Source: Streptomyces sp. NBC_00490 (lineage in GTDB: Bacteria; Actinomycetota; Actinomycetes; Streptomycetales; Streptomycetaceae). From it: a stretch of 64,000 nt of DNA. The notes beneath the pieces are model-generated. The model saw only the letters and a program-made list of their open reading frames with translations, was not told where the DNA came from and made no database searches. Shown piece after piece: positions 16,023 to 23,911 of the stretch; position 1 is the stretch's first letter, and every line of letters begins with the position of its first letter. The stretch spans positions 4,960,001 to 5,024,000 of the forward strand of contig NZ_CP107869.1 of NCBI RefSeq assembly GCF_036013645.1, in the 5' to 3' direction. The translations under genes and the position numbers were made by a program.

Positions 16023-17114
16023 ATGGGTGCGGGCAAGCGCGGGCTGTTGACGGCTGCTGTGACCGTGGTCTGCGCGGTCACGGTGCTCGCGGCGCCGGGC
16101 ACGGCGTTCGCCAGCCCGAGCCCCAGTCCCAGTCCCAGTCCCAGTTCCACGCCTTCGGCATCCGCCACCACCGGGACCAACAAGGACCTCGAGGCCGTAC
16201 ACAAGCAGCTGGACGACCTCTATCACGCCGCCGCCGTCGCCACGGACGAGTACAACGCCGCCGAGGAAGCCGCCGACCAGCAGTCGGCCGCGATCGTGGC
16301 GCTGGCGAAGAAGATCGTCAAGGGCAAGGAGAAGCTGGCGGAGCTGGAGAAGCGCGCGGGCGACTCGGCCGCCGCCCAGTACCGCACCGGCGGACTGCCC
16401 GACGAGGCACAACTGATGCTCAGCGACGACCCGCAGCAGTTCCTCAACGGCGCGGGCCGGATCCTGCAGGGCCAGCGCGCCACCAAGGGCCTCATCGCGG
16501 AAATGACCCGCACCCAGGAGGACTTGGAACAGTACGCCAAGGACGCCTCCGCCCAGTGGAACAAGCTCGAGGCCAACCGGAAGACGAAGGCCGCCGCCAA
16601 GAAGAAGGTCAAGAAGCAGATCGCGGCGGCCGAGGAGCTCGAGTCCCAGCTGGAGAAGGAGGAGAAGGAGCGCCTCGCCCGGCTGGAGCAGCAGGCCGCC
16701 TATCAGGCGCAGACCGCCTGGCTGGACTCCGGGATCCTCGACGAGATCAACGGCAAGGCGTCCGCCCAGGGCAAGAAGGCCGTGGAGTACGCGAGCGCCC
16801 AGCTGGGCAAGCCCTACGAGTGGGGCGCCGAGGGGCCGGGCTCGTACGACTGCTCGGGGCTGACCTCGCAGGCCTGGGCCAGTGCCGGGCAGGCCATTCC
16901 GCGGACCTCGCAGCAGCAGTGGAAGCAGCTGAAGCACGTGGACGTCGCGCAGATGCGGCCCGGCGACCTCATCATCTACAACGCCGATGCCAGCCATGTG
17001 GCGATGTACATAGGCGACGGCGCGATCATCCACGCCCCGCGGCCCGGACGGACGGTGACCATCGCCGGGGCGGGCTCCCTGCCGATCCTGGCGGTCGTGC
17101 GTCCGGACGCCTGA
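16023..17114 (+). CDS. Secreted NlpC/P60 peptidoglycan endopeptidase
   Basis: Predicted secreted cell-wall hydrolase of 363 residues. A signal peptide (about 1-31, ending FASPSP) is followed by a short Ser/Pro repeat, a long coiled-coil region (about 50-240, rich in Lys/Glu/Ala), and a C-terminal NlpC/P60 domain with catalytic Cys277 (YDCSGL), His325 (SHVAMYIG) and third residue His337 (IHAPRPG). The architecture matches RipA/RpfB-partner-like D,L-endopeptidases that cleave stem peptides; the coiled coil probably autoinhibits or positions it. The promoter region at 15830-16020 contains GTAAGTTACTGACGG. Confidence 0.93.
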   Translation: MGAGKRGLLTAAVTVVCAVTVLAAPGTAFASPSPSPSPSPSSTPSASATTGTNKDLEAVHKQLDDLYHAAAVATDEYNAAEEAADQQSAAIVALAKKIVKGKEKLAELEKRAGDSAAAQYRTGGLPDEAQLMLSDDPQQFLNGAGRILQGQRATKGLIAEMTRTQEDLEQYAKDASAQWNKLEANRKTKAAAKKKVKKQIAAAEELESQLEKEEKERLARLEQQAAYQAQTAWLDSGILDEINGKASAQGKKAVEYASAQLGKPYEWGAEGPGSYDCSGLTSQAWASAGQAIPRTSQQQWKQLKHVDVAQMRPGDLIIYNADASHVAMYIGDGAIIHAPRPGRTVTIAGAGSLPILAVVRPDA

Positions 17115-17395
17115 CGCACGGGCAGGTGAGCCCGCGGACCCCTGAGACCGGGGTCACGTGACGCACCGCACGCCGACGGGCTCCCAAACCCGGCGCCGAC
17201 GTGACGTTCGTCATTCCCGCACCTCGGGCGGGGTGTCCAACTGCGGTACGGAACGCGGCATATGACAGCGGCCGCCTGCCGAGCCGGGTGCCGTACGCCA
17301 TTCCGTTGCGGCGCCGAGTACCGCTATGGTCCCCGTCGGTGGGTCGAGGTCCCTCGCCCCGCCATGCCCTCGGGGGGAGGGAAGGACCCAAGACG

Positions 17396-18700
17396 ATGCC
17401 CGTACCCGTACCGCGGCAGAGAGCGATCCCGGCCGTGGAAAGTGGTCAGGCGCCGGCCGCAACCGCAAGTGGCGGCCCTTCGAAGGAAGAGGCCCCGCGC
17501 ACGGACGGCACGATCGAGAAGCACAACGGCACGACCCATCTGACGCTGCTGGTGATCGAGGACGATCCCGGTGGCTCGACGCTCGTGCCGGAGCTCCTCG
17601 ACGCCGCCGGCAACCCCATCCGCGTCCGCACCGCCCGCAACCTCACCGAGGCCGAGCGGCTGCTCACCGACGACGTCCACTGCATCCTGCTGGACCTCGC
17701 CCTGCCCGCCCCCGTGCGCGGCGGCGACGACGAGCTCGCCGTGCTCAAGCACGTACTGGAGCTCGCACCCCGGCACGCCGTGCTCGCCCTCACCACCTCC
17801 GGCGACGCCGAGCGCGGCACGGAGGCCGTACGCGTGGGCGCCCAGGACTACCTCTTCCGGGACGAACTGGACAGCCGGCTGCTCAGCCGGGCGATCCGCT
17901 ACGCCGTCGAGAGGAAACGTTCCGACACGGCCGAGCGGAGGCTCGCCGAGGGCCGCCTGCGGGCGCAGGAGAACCGCCGCCTGGAGCGGGGCCTGCTGCC
18001 CACGCCTCTCCTGGAGGGCTCCTCGCTGCGGTTCGCCGCGCGTTACCGGCCGGGCCGTTCGCGCGCGCTCCTCGGCGGCGACTTCTACGACGTCGTCCGC
18101 ACCCCCGACGGCACGGTGCACGCCATGATCGGCGACGTCTGCGGGCACGGGCCCGACGAGGCCGCGCTCGGCGTGGAGCTGCGGATCGCGTGGCGGGCGC
18201 TGACCCTGGCGGGGCTGTGCGGGGACGAACTGCTCGGCACCTTGCAGCAGGTCCTGGAGCACGAGCGGTCCGACGACGAGATCTTCGCGACGCTGTGCAC
18301 GGTGGACATCGCGCCGGACGGGCGCCGGGCGGGGCTGTGCCTGGCGGGGCACCCGGCGCCGCTGGTCGCGCGGCCGGGGCGGCCGGCACGGCTGCTGCCG
18401 TACGACAACAACGGGCCGGCGCTCGGGCTGCTGCCCGGTGCCCGGTGGCCGCGGATGCAGGTGGAGCTGGGGCGGGAGTGGAGTCTGATGCTCTACACCG
18501 ACGGGCTGATCGAGGGGCGGATCGGGGCCGGCAAGGAGCGGCTCGGTCAGGACGGCATGGTGGAGATGGTCCGCCGGCAGCTGTCCGAAGGGCTGCAGGG
18601 GGAAGCGTTGCTGCGGGCGGCCGTCAGCGAGGTGCGGGAGTTGAACGGTGGCGAGCTGACGGACGACGTGGCTGTGCTGCTGCTGGATCGGACCGGGTGA
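17396..18700 (+). CDS. Response regulator with SpoIIE-type PP2C phosphatase output
   Basis: A 434-residue protein combining an N-terminal receiver (LLVIEDDPGG... ILLDLALPAP, about residues 40-165) with a C-terminal PP2C/SpoIIE serine phosphatase domain. Metal-binding aspartates are visible in GGDFYDVV and GDVCGHGPDEA, and in the late TDGLIEGR and LTDDVAVLLL. Such proteins dephosphorylate anti-anti-sigma factors in partner-switching pathways. The ATG at 17396 (MPVPVPRQRA) is preferred over extended upstream starts. No partner kinase or anti-sigma gene is adjacent, so its target is unknown. Confidence 0.9.
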   Translation: MPVPVPRQRAIPAVESGQAPAATASGGPSKEEAPRTDGTIEKHNGTTHLTLLVIEDDPGGSTLVPELLDAAGNPIRVRTARNLTEAERLLTDDVHCILLDLALPAPVRGGDDELAVLKHVLELAPRHAVLALTTSGDAERGTEAVRVGAQDYLFRDELDSRLLSRAIRYAVERKRSDTAERRLAEGRLRAQENRRLERGLLPTPLLEGSSLRFAARYRPGRSRALLGGDFYDVVRTPDGTVHAMIGDVCGHGPDEAALGVELRIAWRALTLAGLCGDELLGTLQQVLEHERSDDEIFATLCTVDIAPDGRRAGLCLAGHPAPLVARPGRPARLLPYDNNGPALGLLPGARWPRMQVELGREWSLMLYTDGLIEGRIGAGKERLGQDGMVEMVRRQLSEGLQGEALLRAAVSEVRELNGGELTDDVAVLLLDRTG

Positions 18701-18757
18701 GTTCGGGCGCGGGCCTGCCGTTGTGGGTTCCTGCCGTGTCCCGGGCGCGGGTCCGCT

Positions 18758-18796
18758 GTGGCTGGTCGCGCAGTTCCCCGCGCCCCTGGGTGGGTC
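18758..18796. repeat. Dispersed 39-bp Streptomyces intergenic repeat (copy 1)
   Basis: This 39-base element (beginning GTGGCTGGTCGCGCAGTTCC) is identical to 52442-52480. The GC-rich core can fold into a hairpin. Related copies are common in Streptomyces intergenic DNA, often after stop codons. Confidence 0.85.
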
Positions 18797-18813
18797 GCGC
18801 CTGACGGCGTCTT

Positions 18814-19146
18814 CTACCTGCCGCCGTTGTACGGGCCGTACGGGCCGTCGCTGCTGCTGCCGCCGCGGCCCCTGCCTCCGCCTCCTGACACCTGGCGGAG
18901 TGCCGGGCGTACGTCGACGAAGAAGACGATCGAGGCGACCAGGCCCGCGAGTTGCAGGAAGAGCATCGGCACCAGGAGGTTCACCGCGACCGCCACGCCG
19001 AGGATGATCAGCCAGAAGCCCTTGTTGTTCTTGCTGGCCGCGCGGTACGCGTCCTCACGGAACAGGGCGGCCATCACGAAGGCCACCACCGCGAATCCCA
19101 GCATCGCGAGGTAGAGAATCCACATCAACCCCGCGAATCCCTGCAT
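18814..19146 (-). CDS. DUF2516 family membrane protein
   Basis: A 110-residue integral membrane protein with about three hydrophobic helices (LMWILYLAMLGFAVVAFVMAAL; FWLIILGVAVAVNLLVPMLFL; LVASIVFFVDV) and a Gly/Ser/Tyr-rich C-terminal tail. It matches DUF2516, of unknown function. An in-frame GTG at 19164 would add six residues. It is preceded on the same strand by the HbhA-like gene and a strong hairpin, so it probably has its own promoter. Confidence 0.82.
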   Translation of the reverse strand: MQGFAGLMWILYLAMLGFAVVAFVMAALFREDAYRAASKNNKGFWLIILGVAVAVNLLVPMLFLQLAGLVASIVFFVDVRPALRQVSGGGGRGRGGSSSDGPYGPYNGGR

Positions 19147-19206
19147 CAGCACAACGCCCACCACCTGACTCGGATCGTCGTTACGCGGTCACCGTACCCG
19201 GAGAAC

Positions 19207-19235
19207 GGGCCGGGCACCCCAGGGGTGCCCGGCCC
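19207..19235 (-). terminator. Strong hairpin after the HbhA-like gene
   Basis: A perfect 14-bp inverted repeat, GGGCCGGGCACCCC (19207-19220) and its complement (19222-19235), with essentially no loop, lies 26 bases after the stop of the upstream gene. Confidence 0.8.
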
Positions 19236-19260
19236 GTCGTACCGGTACCGGCCGCCTCGC

Positions 19261-19914
19261 CTACTTCGCGGGCGGGGTCGTCTTCTTGGCGGTGGTCTTC
19301 TTCGCCGGGGTCGTCTTCTTGGCGGTGGTGGTCTTCTTCGCCGGTGCGGCCGCGGCGGCCGGGGACTCGGCGGGCTTCGGCTCTTCCTTGACCTCGACGG
19401 GCTCGGCCTTGGGCTCGACGGCCACGGCCAGCTCCTCGATCTCCTCGGCGGCCTCGCCACGCCAGGTCTTCACGGCCTGCTCGCCGTGCTCGGCGACCTT
19501 CTCGTAGGTCTCGCGGGCCTTCACGGCGTACTCGGCGGCGACGCCGACGCCACGCAGGGCGAAGTCCTGGGCGCTCTCGCCGAACTTCTTCAGGTCGGCG
19601 TCGATGGTGGTGCCGAGCTTCTTGATGTCGCCGTCCAGGGTCGCGATGAACTCGCCGACCTTGGCCTGGAGGGACTCCTGCGCCCCCTTGGCCTTGGCGC
19701 CGGCCTCCTTGGCACGGGCGGCGGCCTTCTCCTGCACGGCCTTCGGGTCGGTGCCGCGCACGGCCTCGATACGGGCCGGGGCCTCGGCGCGCAGCTGCTC
19801 GACGATGCCGGGCACCTTCTTGGCCTCCTGGAGGGCGAGGTCACCGGCGCCGGCGAGGAAGTAGAGCGGGGTGGGGTCCGAAACGGCCTTGCGGATGTCG
19901 TCGGTGATGGCCAT
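19261..19914 (-). CDS. Heparin-binding hemagglutinin (HbhA)-like protein with Lys-rich tail
   Basis: A 217-residue protein with a short N-terminal segment, a long Ala/Lys/Glu helical coiled-coil region (about 30-165) and a C-terminal PAKKTT/TAKK tail like histone H1 or mycobacterial HbhA. Such proteins bind polyanions (DNA, lipoteichoic or heparan-type polymers) through the tail; whether it acts at the nucleoid or the envelope is open. No signal peptide is visible. The ATG at 19914 (MAITDDIRKAV) has AGGACC-type upstream bases. The upstream XRE regulator on the same strand probably belongs to the same unit. Confidence 0.8.
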   Translation of the reverse strand: MAITDDIRKAVSDPTPLYFLAGAGDLALQEAKKVPGIVEQLRAEAPARIEAVRGTDPKAVQEKAAARAKEAGAKAKGAQESLQAKVGEFIATLDGDIKKLGTTIDADLKKFGESAQDFALRGVGVAAEYAVKARETYEKVAEHGEQAVKTWRGEAAEEIEELAVAVEPKAEPVEVKEEPKPAESPAAAAAPAKKTTTAKKTTPAKKTTAKKTTPPAK

Positions 19915-19979
19915 GGTGATGGTCCTCCCGGATCGCTTTCGTGTGAGGGTTTTGGTTCCGCGCTCGGTCGGCCGGTGTC

Positions 19980-20519
19980 TCAACTGGCCGTCTGCTGCGG
20001 GCCGGCGTCGCTGCCGTCGGTCGTGCGGGGGGCCGTGCTCTTCTTGCGGGTACGGCGCTCGGCGGTGCCCCGGGCTTCTTCGCCCGGGATGTCCGCCGCT
20101 ACGGCGACCGTGGTGGCCTCCGCTTCGGGAGCGGGTGCCCCCTGTGAGCCGGTCTCCTCAGTGTCGGTCCCGAATCCGTTCTCCTTGCGGAAGGACTCGT
20201 AGATCTGGAGCAGCACCTGCTTCTGCCGCTCGTTGAGCGTCGGGTCGGCGATGATGACGGCGCGCGTCTCCACCTCGTCCCGGTCGCGCTCGGCGTCGAG
20301 GATGCCGGCACGGACGTACAGCGTCTCGGCGGAGATCCGCAGCGCCTTGGCGACCTGCTGCAGTACCTCCGCGCTCGGCTTGCGCAGCCCGCGCTCGATC
20401 TGGCTCAGATACGGATTGGACACCCCGGCGGCGTCGGCGAGCTGCCTGAGCGAGAGCTGGGCGTTTCGCCGCTGCTCGCGCAGGTACTCACCGAGATTGC
20501 CGACGTTGAGCGATGCCAT
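19980..20519 (-). CDS. XRE family helix-turn-helix regulator
   Basis: A 179-residue DNA-binding protein. Residues ~10-65 form an XRE/Cro HTH (LSLRQLADAAGVSNPYLSQIERG). The C-terminal half is acidic/Ala-rich with a basic patch (RRTRKKSTAP) and no known sensor. Its promoter region holds a palindrome TTGCAAGC-N4-GCTTGCAA (20550-20569), so it probably autoregulates. It lies 65 bases upstream of the HbhA-like gene, a conserved pairing in Streptomyces by my recollection. Confidence 0.88.
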   Translation of the reverse strand: MASLNVGNLGEYLREQRRNAQLSLRQLADAAGVSNPYLSQIERGLRKPSAEVLQQVAKALRISAETLYVRAGILDAERDRDEVETRAVIIADPTLNERQKQVLLQIYESFRKENGFGTDTEETGSQGAPAPEAEATTVAVAADIPGEEARGTAERRTRKKSTAPRTTDGSDAGPQQTAS

Positions 20520-20549
20520 GCCCCCACTGTGCCTCACCCTTGCTAACTA

Positions 20550-20569
20550 TTGCAAGCAGGCGCTTGCAA
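20550..20569 (-). promoter_or_regulatory. Palindromic operator upstream of the XRE gene
   Basis: TTGCAAGC (20550-20557) and GCTTGCAA (20562-20569) form a perfect 8-bp inverted repeat with a 4-base spacer, 31 bases before the XRE ATG. A third related half-site (GCAAG/CTTGC) sits at 20539-20543. This is a likely XRE binding site; the AT-rich TAGTTA next to it could be the -10. Confidence 0.6.
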
Positions 20570-20620
20570 AAGTGCTCCACGCCACGTGATCCGGCGGCGC
20601 GGGTGCATAAGATCGGCCGC

Positions 20621-21364
20621 ATGGCACTGCGACCTGTTCAGCTGAACATCAAGGCCGTCGACGGCCCGGCGGTCGGCCGGTTCTGGGCCCAGGCGCTCGG
20701 CTGGAACCTTTTCCGACCCGGCGTGACCACGTATGTCGGACCCTCCGCCGAACTCGTCTGGCCGGACCCGGCGGGCGTCGGCATCGACATCGTGCCGGTT
20801 CCCGAACCCAAGACGGCGACGAAGAACCGTGTGCACCTCGATCTCGCCTCCACTTCCGCCGCCCATCAGGTGGAGTGGGTCGCGCGCCTGAAGGCGCTCG
20901 GTGCGACCCCTGTAGACGTGGGCCAGGGCGACGACGTGCCGTTCACGGTCCTCGCCGATCCGGAGGGCAACGAGTTCTGTGTGCTGGAGCCCCGGGAGAT
21001 CCACCGGGACACCGGGCCGATCGCGGTGATGGTGGTCGACTGCGCGGATCCGCGGGCCATGGCCCGGTTCTGGGGTGAGGCGGTGGACTGGCCGCTGCAC
21101 GAGGTGACCGACGACCACGCCTTGTTCCGCTCCCCCGAGGGCGTCGGCCCGTATCTCGAGTTCCTCCGCACGCCCGACGTGAAGACCGTGCCGGACCGTA
21201 TCCATCTCGACCTGCTGCCGTATCCCGGTGACGACAAGGAGGCGGAGGTGGCCAGGCTGCGGGCCCTCGGCGCCGTCGACCTCGACCTCGGCCAGGGCGA
21301 TGTGCCGTGGACGTGTCTGACCGACCCGGAGGGACACGAGTTCTGCGTCCTCGCCCCGTCCTGA
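20621..21364 (+). CDS. Two-domain VOC (glyoxalase/bleomycin-resistance) protein
   Basis: A 247-residue protein made of two vicinal-oxygen-chelate domains: 1-120 (ARFW-like AVGRFWAQALGW, DPEGNEFCVLEP) and 125-247 (ARFWGEAVDWPL, DPEGHEFCVLAPS). Such duplicated VOC proteins bind or modify small hydrophobic compounds; the substrate is unknown. The ATG at 20621 follows a TAAGAT-like -10 by ~10 bases, so it may be leaderless. Its last ~13 codons including the stop are duplicated 158 bases downstream. Confidence 0.88.
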   Translation: MALRPVQLNIKAVDGPAVGRFWAQALGWNLFRPGVTTYVGPSAELVWPDPAGVGIDIVPVPEPKTATKNRVHLDLASTSAAHQVEWVARLKALGATPVDVGQGDDVPFTVLADPEGNEFCVLEPREIHRDTGPIAVMVVDCADPRAMARFWGEAVDWPLHEVTDDHALFRSPEGVGPYLEFLRTPDVKTVPDRIHLDLLPYPGDDKEAEVARLRALGAVDLDLGQGDVPWTCLTDPEGHEFCVLAPS

Positions 21365-21480
21365 GACGGCACGGCCCGCAGGTGCGAAGCAGGATCAGCC
21401 GACTATGGCTTGCAGGTGCGCTGCGAGATCAGCTCACGTCACCCACCGGCCTCAACCCGTCTGCCCCGACTGCCCCGTCA
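21325..21480. repeat. Tandem duplication of a convergent gene junction (unit 1)
   Basis: This ~156-base unit corresponds to 21483-21646 at an offset of 158 bases. It holds the end of the VOC gene (PEGHEFCVLAPS and TGA), the spacer, and a copy of the 3' end of the convergent TetR gene (CTGCCCC triplet-rich segment). Divergence in the spacer is moderate; the coding ends are nearly identical. Confidence 0.85.
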
Positions 21481-21482
21481 GC

Positions 21483-21646
21483 CCCGGAGGGGCACGAGTT
21501 CTGCGTCCTCGCCCCGTCCTGAGACGGCACGGCCCGCAGGTGCGAAGCGGGATCGGCTCGTCATGGCTTGCAGGGGCGGGGCGGGATCAGCTCACGTCTC
21601 CCACCGGCGTCAACCCGTCTGCCCCGCCTGCCCCGACTGCCCCGTC
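21483..21646. repeat. Tandem duplication of a convergent gene junction (unit 2)
   Basis: The second unit starts with a non-functional copy of the VOC 3' end (with its stop) and runs into the genuine TetR C-terminus, where short CTGCCCCG(A/C) repeats are expanded. It is the counterpart of 21325-21480. Confidence 0.85.
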
Positions 21647-22206
21647 AGCGCCTTGACCGCCGGCCGCAGAAGTGCCGCGACGCGCTCGGGCGGGGCGTCA
21701 TGGAGGGCGGGCAGGTCGAGGAGCTGGTGCCCGATGGTGACGCCCAGGAGGGTGGTGACGATCAGGGCGGCGCGCAGTTCGGGGTCCCCGGCCGTCGGCA
21801 GGGTGGCGGCGACGCCGTCGATCTGCCGGGCGAGGGCGGCGCGGGCGTGGTCGGCCGCGGCCGGGTCGGTGAGCATGGAGCGCATCATCGCCAGCGTGCC
21901 CTCGGGCAGACCGCCGAGCTTGAGGCCGAGCGTGGCGATGAGTTGATCGACCAGCGCGTCGGTGTCGGCGGGTGCCGGTGACACGGGCAGCGCCTGCACC
22001 GCCTGCGAGAACAGCTCGCGCTTCGAACCGAAGTACTGCATGACCAGGGCCGGGTCCACACCCGCCGCGGCCGCCACGGCACGGATGGTGGTGCGGTCGA
22101 AGCCCTTCTCCGCGAACAGCTCCCGGGCACTGTCGAGAATGCGCGCCTCGGTGGCCCGACGGCGGTCGGCGCGGGACCGATGGGGCGAGGAGGGGGACGT
22201 AGGCAT
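21610..22206 (-). CDS. TetR family transcriptional regulator
   Basis: A 198-residue repressor. The N-terminal HTH is clear (ILDSARELFAEKGFDRTTIRAVAAAAGVDPALVMQYFGSK in part), and the C-terminal helical half matches the TetR_C subfamily that ends LLRPAVKALTG. The tail QSGQAGQTG is encoded inside the duplicated repeat unit and probably lies outside the fold. It diverges from the NTF2-like gene with ~100 bases between starts, the likely regulated target. The ligand is unknown. Confidence 0.9.
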   Translation of the reverse strand: MPTSPSSPHRSRADRRRATEARILDSARELFAEKGFDRTTIRAVAAAAGVDPALVMQYFGSKRELFSQAVQALPVSPAPADTDALVDQLIATLGLKLGGLPEGTLAMMRSMLTDPAAADHARAALARQIDGVAATLPTAGDPELRAALIVTTLLGVTIGHQLLDLPALHDAPPERVAALLRPAVKALTGQSGQAGQTG

Positions 22207-22305
22207 CAATTGACTCTACAGCCGTTGACCGAACCACCCCGCCGTCCTTACGGTGATTGGGTCAACGCTTGTTGAGTGAAGGACCATACGACCGAGGTGG
22301 TCACC

Positions 22306-22731
22306 ATGTCCGAACCGCAGCTCGCTCCCCTCCGCACCCCGCGCGAGGTGCTGGCCCGCTACTACCGGGCCATGGTCGACAAGTCCGCGGACGACCTCGC
22401 CGACCTGTACGCCGTGGACGCGGTGCACGAGTTCCCGTTCGCCGTCCCCGGCTTCCCCCCTCGCTACGACGGGCGCGAGGCCGTACGTGCGGGGTACCGG
22501 GTGGCCTGGGGCGGAAGCCCCGCCCAGGTGGACGAGATCAGGAAGGTCGCGGCCTACGAGTCCACCGAACCCGGCGTGATCGTCGCCGAGCATGTCGTGG
22601 TGGGGTCGGTGCCGCCCGGGCGCGGCTCCTTCACCGTCCCCGGCCTGCTCGTACTCCATGTCCACGACGGACTGATCACGCGGGCGCGCGACTACATGGA
22701 CGCCTCGGGGGTCGCCGGCGCCCGCGGTTGA
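22306..22731 (+). CDS. NTF2-like (SnoaL/nuclear transport factor 2 fold) protein
   Basis: A 141-residue cone-shaped alpha+beta fold protein: opening helix TPREVLARYYRAMVDKSADDLADLYAVDAVHEFPF, then YDGREAVRAGY and a closing strand LLVLHVHDGLITRARDYMD. This group includes isomerases, cyclases and non-enzymatic binding proteins; nothing fixes the reaction here. The ATG at 22306 with GAGGTGG upstream is chosen over a GTG 30 bases earlier. Probably regulated by the divergent TetR. Confidence 0.85.
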   Translation: MSEPQLAPLRTPREVLARYYRAMVDKSADDLADLYAVDAVHEFPFAVPGFPPRYDGREAVRAGYRVAWGGSPAQVDEIRKVAAYESTEPGVIVAEHVVVGSVPPGRGSFTVPGLLVLHVHDGLITRARDYMDASGVAGARG

Positions 22732-22810
22732 GCGCCCGGGACAGCCCTTCGCCCCGCCGCTCATGCGAAAAGCGGTGCGCGAAGATCGCCCGCGTCACAG
22801 ACTGGCACGT

Positions 22811-23404
22811 ATGACCGAAACGGATCCCAAAGACGTCCTCCGCTTCTACCTCCAGTCCGCCCGCGACGCCCTCCTCTGGAAGCTCGACGGGGTCTCCGAG
22901 TACGGCGTCCGCCGCCCCCTGACACCGACCGGGACCAACCTCCTGGGGCTGGTGAAGCACGCGGCCGGCGTGGAGTTGGGGTATCTGGGCGACACCTTCG
23001 GGCGCCCGTCCGGGGAGCGACTGCCCTGGCTCGACAGCGCCGCCGAGGCCAACGGCGACATGTGGGCCACCGCCGAGGAGTCGCGCGAGGACATCGTGGG
23101 CCTGTACCGCCGGGCATGGGCGCACGCGGACGCGACGCTCGACGCGCTCGCCCTGGAGACCGTGGGCAGGGTGCCGTGGTGGCCGGACGGCAAGGACGAG
23201 GTCACGCTGCATCACGCGATGGTCCGCGTGATCGCCGACACGCACCGGCACGCCGGGCACGCCGACATCCTCCGGGAGCTCATGGACGGTGCCGTCGGGA
23301 TGAACCAGGGCAACGACAGCATGGCCTCGCAGGACCCGGCCTGGTGGGAGGCCTACCGGGAGCGGCTGGAGCGTGCGGCGCGGGAGGCCGACCGGATGAG
23401 CTGA
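22811..23404 (+). CDS. DinB/DUF664 family protein
   Basis: A 197-residue four-helix-bundle protein of the DinB/YfiT metal-dependent superfamily. Candidate metal-site His residues are in LVKHAAGVELGY, LHHAMVRVIADTHRHAGHADILRE. Relatives include mycothiol-dependent S-transferases and isomerases, attractive in a mycothiol producer, but nothing proves that here. It lies 79 bases after the NTF2-like gene and may be co-transcribed. Confidence 0.88.
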   Translation: MTETDPKDVLRFYLQSARDALLWKLDGVSEYGVRRPLTPTGTNLLGLVKHAAGVELGYLGDTFGRPSGERLPWLDSAAEANGDMWATAEESREDIVGLYRRAWAHADATLDALALETVGRVPWWPDGKDEVTLHHAMVRVIADTHRHAGHADILRELMDGAVGMNQGNDSMASQDPAWWEAYRERLERAAREADRMS

Positions 23405-23506
23405 CCACGTACCCACAAAAAAGTGCGTACTTGGCAGCGGGACCGGGTGGATCAGAAGCTGGTCACGAAGGGCCGGCGAAGGAAAGGGGATCGGAAACCG
23501 GAGGGT

Positions 23507-23866
23507 TCAGGAAGCGGCCTGCTTCTCCATGTGGCGGTGGCCCCAGTCGGACAACGGGGCCAGCAGCTCGGAGAGTTCACGGCCGAAGGCGGTCAGGGAG
23601 TAGACCGTCTTGAGCGGCAGGACGTCATGCACCTCCCGGTGCACGAGACCGTCCGCCTCCATCGAGCGCAACGCCTGGGTCAGCACCTTCTCGCTGAGGC
23701 CCGGCAGTTGCCTGCGCAGCTCACCGGGCCGTTGCGGACCGGCCTCCAGCAGCCACAGCAGCGAGGTCTTCCACTTGCCGTCGATCACCGTGATCGCGGC
23801 GGTCACTCCGCAGGTGTTCATGTCCAGGACGCGCGCGCAGCCCATCTCCGCCCCCTTCGTCGTCAT
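23507..23866 (-). CDS. HxlR family transcriptional regulator
   Basis: A 119-residue winged-helix regulator with the family's N-terminal Cys (MNTCGVTAAITVIDGKWK) followed by LLWLLEAGPQRPGELRRQLPGLSEKVLTQAL, which contains the recognition helix. Many HxlR proteins sense electrophiles or disulfide stress through that Cys. The ATG at 23866 (MTTKGAEMG) gives the usual length. It diverges from the imine reductase-like gene with 45 bases between starts, so it almost certainly controls it. Confidence 0.93.
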   Translation of the reverse strand: MTTKGAEMGCARVLDMNTCGVTAAITVIDGKWKTSLLWLLEAGPQRPGELRRQLPGLSEKVLTQALRSMEADGLVHREVHDVLPLKTVYSLTAFGRELSELLAPLSDWGHRHMEKQAAS

Positions 23867-23911
23867 GTCCAACGGCCTGCCAATGGCCTCTGTTCCCATG
23901 GGAGTTGCAGC

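Noticed and set aside
21307..21522. Frame reading SAPEGHEFCVLAPS after the VOC gene
   Set aside because: It is the duplicated dead copy of the VOC gene end, not an independent gene.
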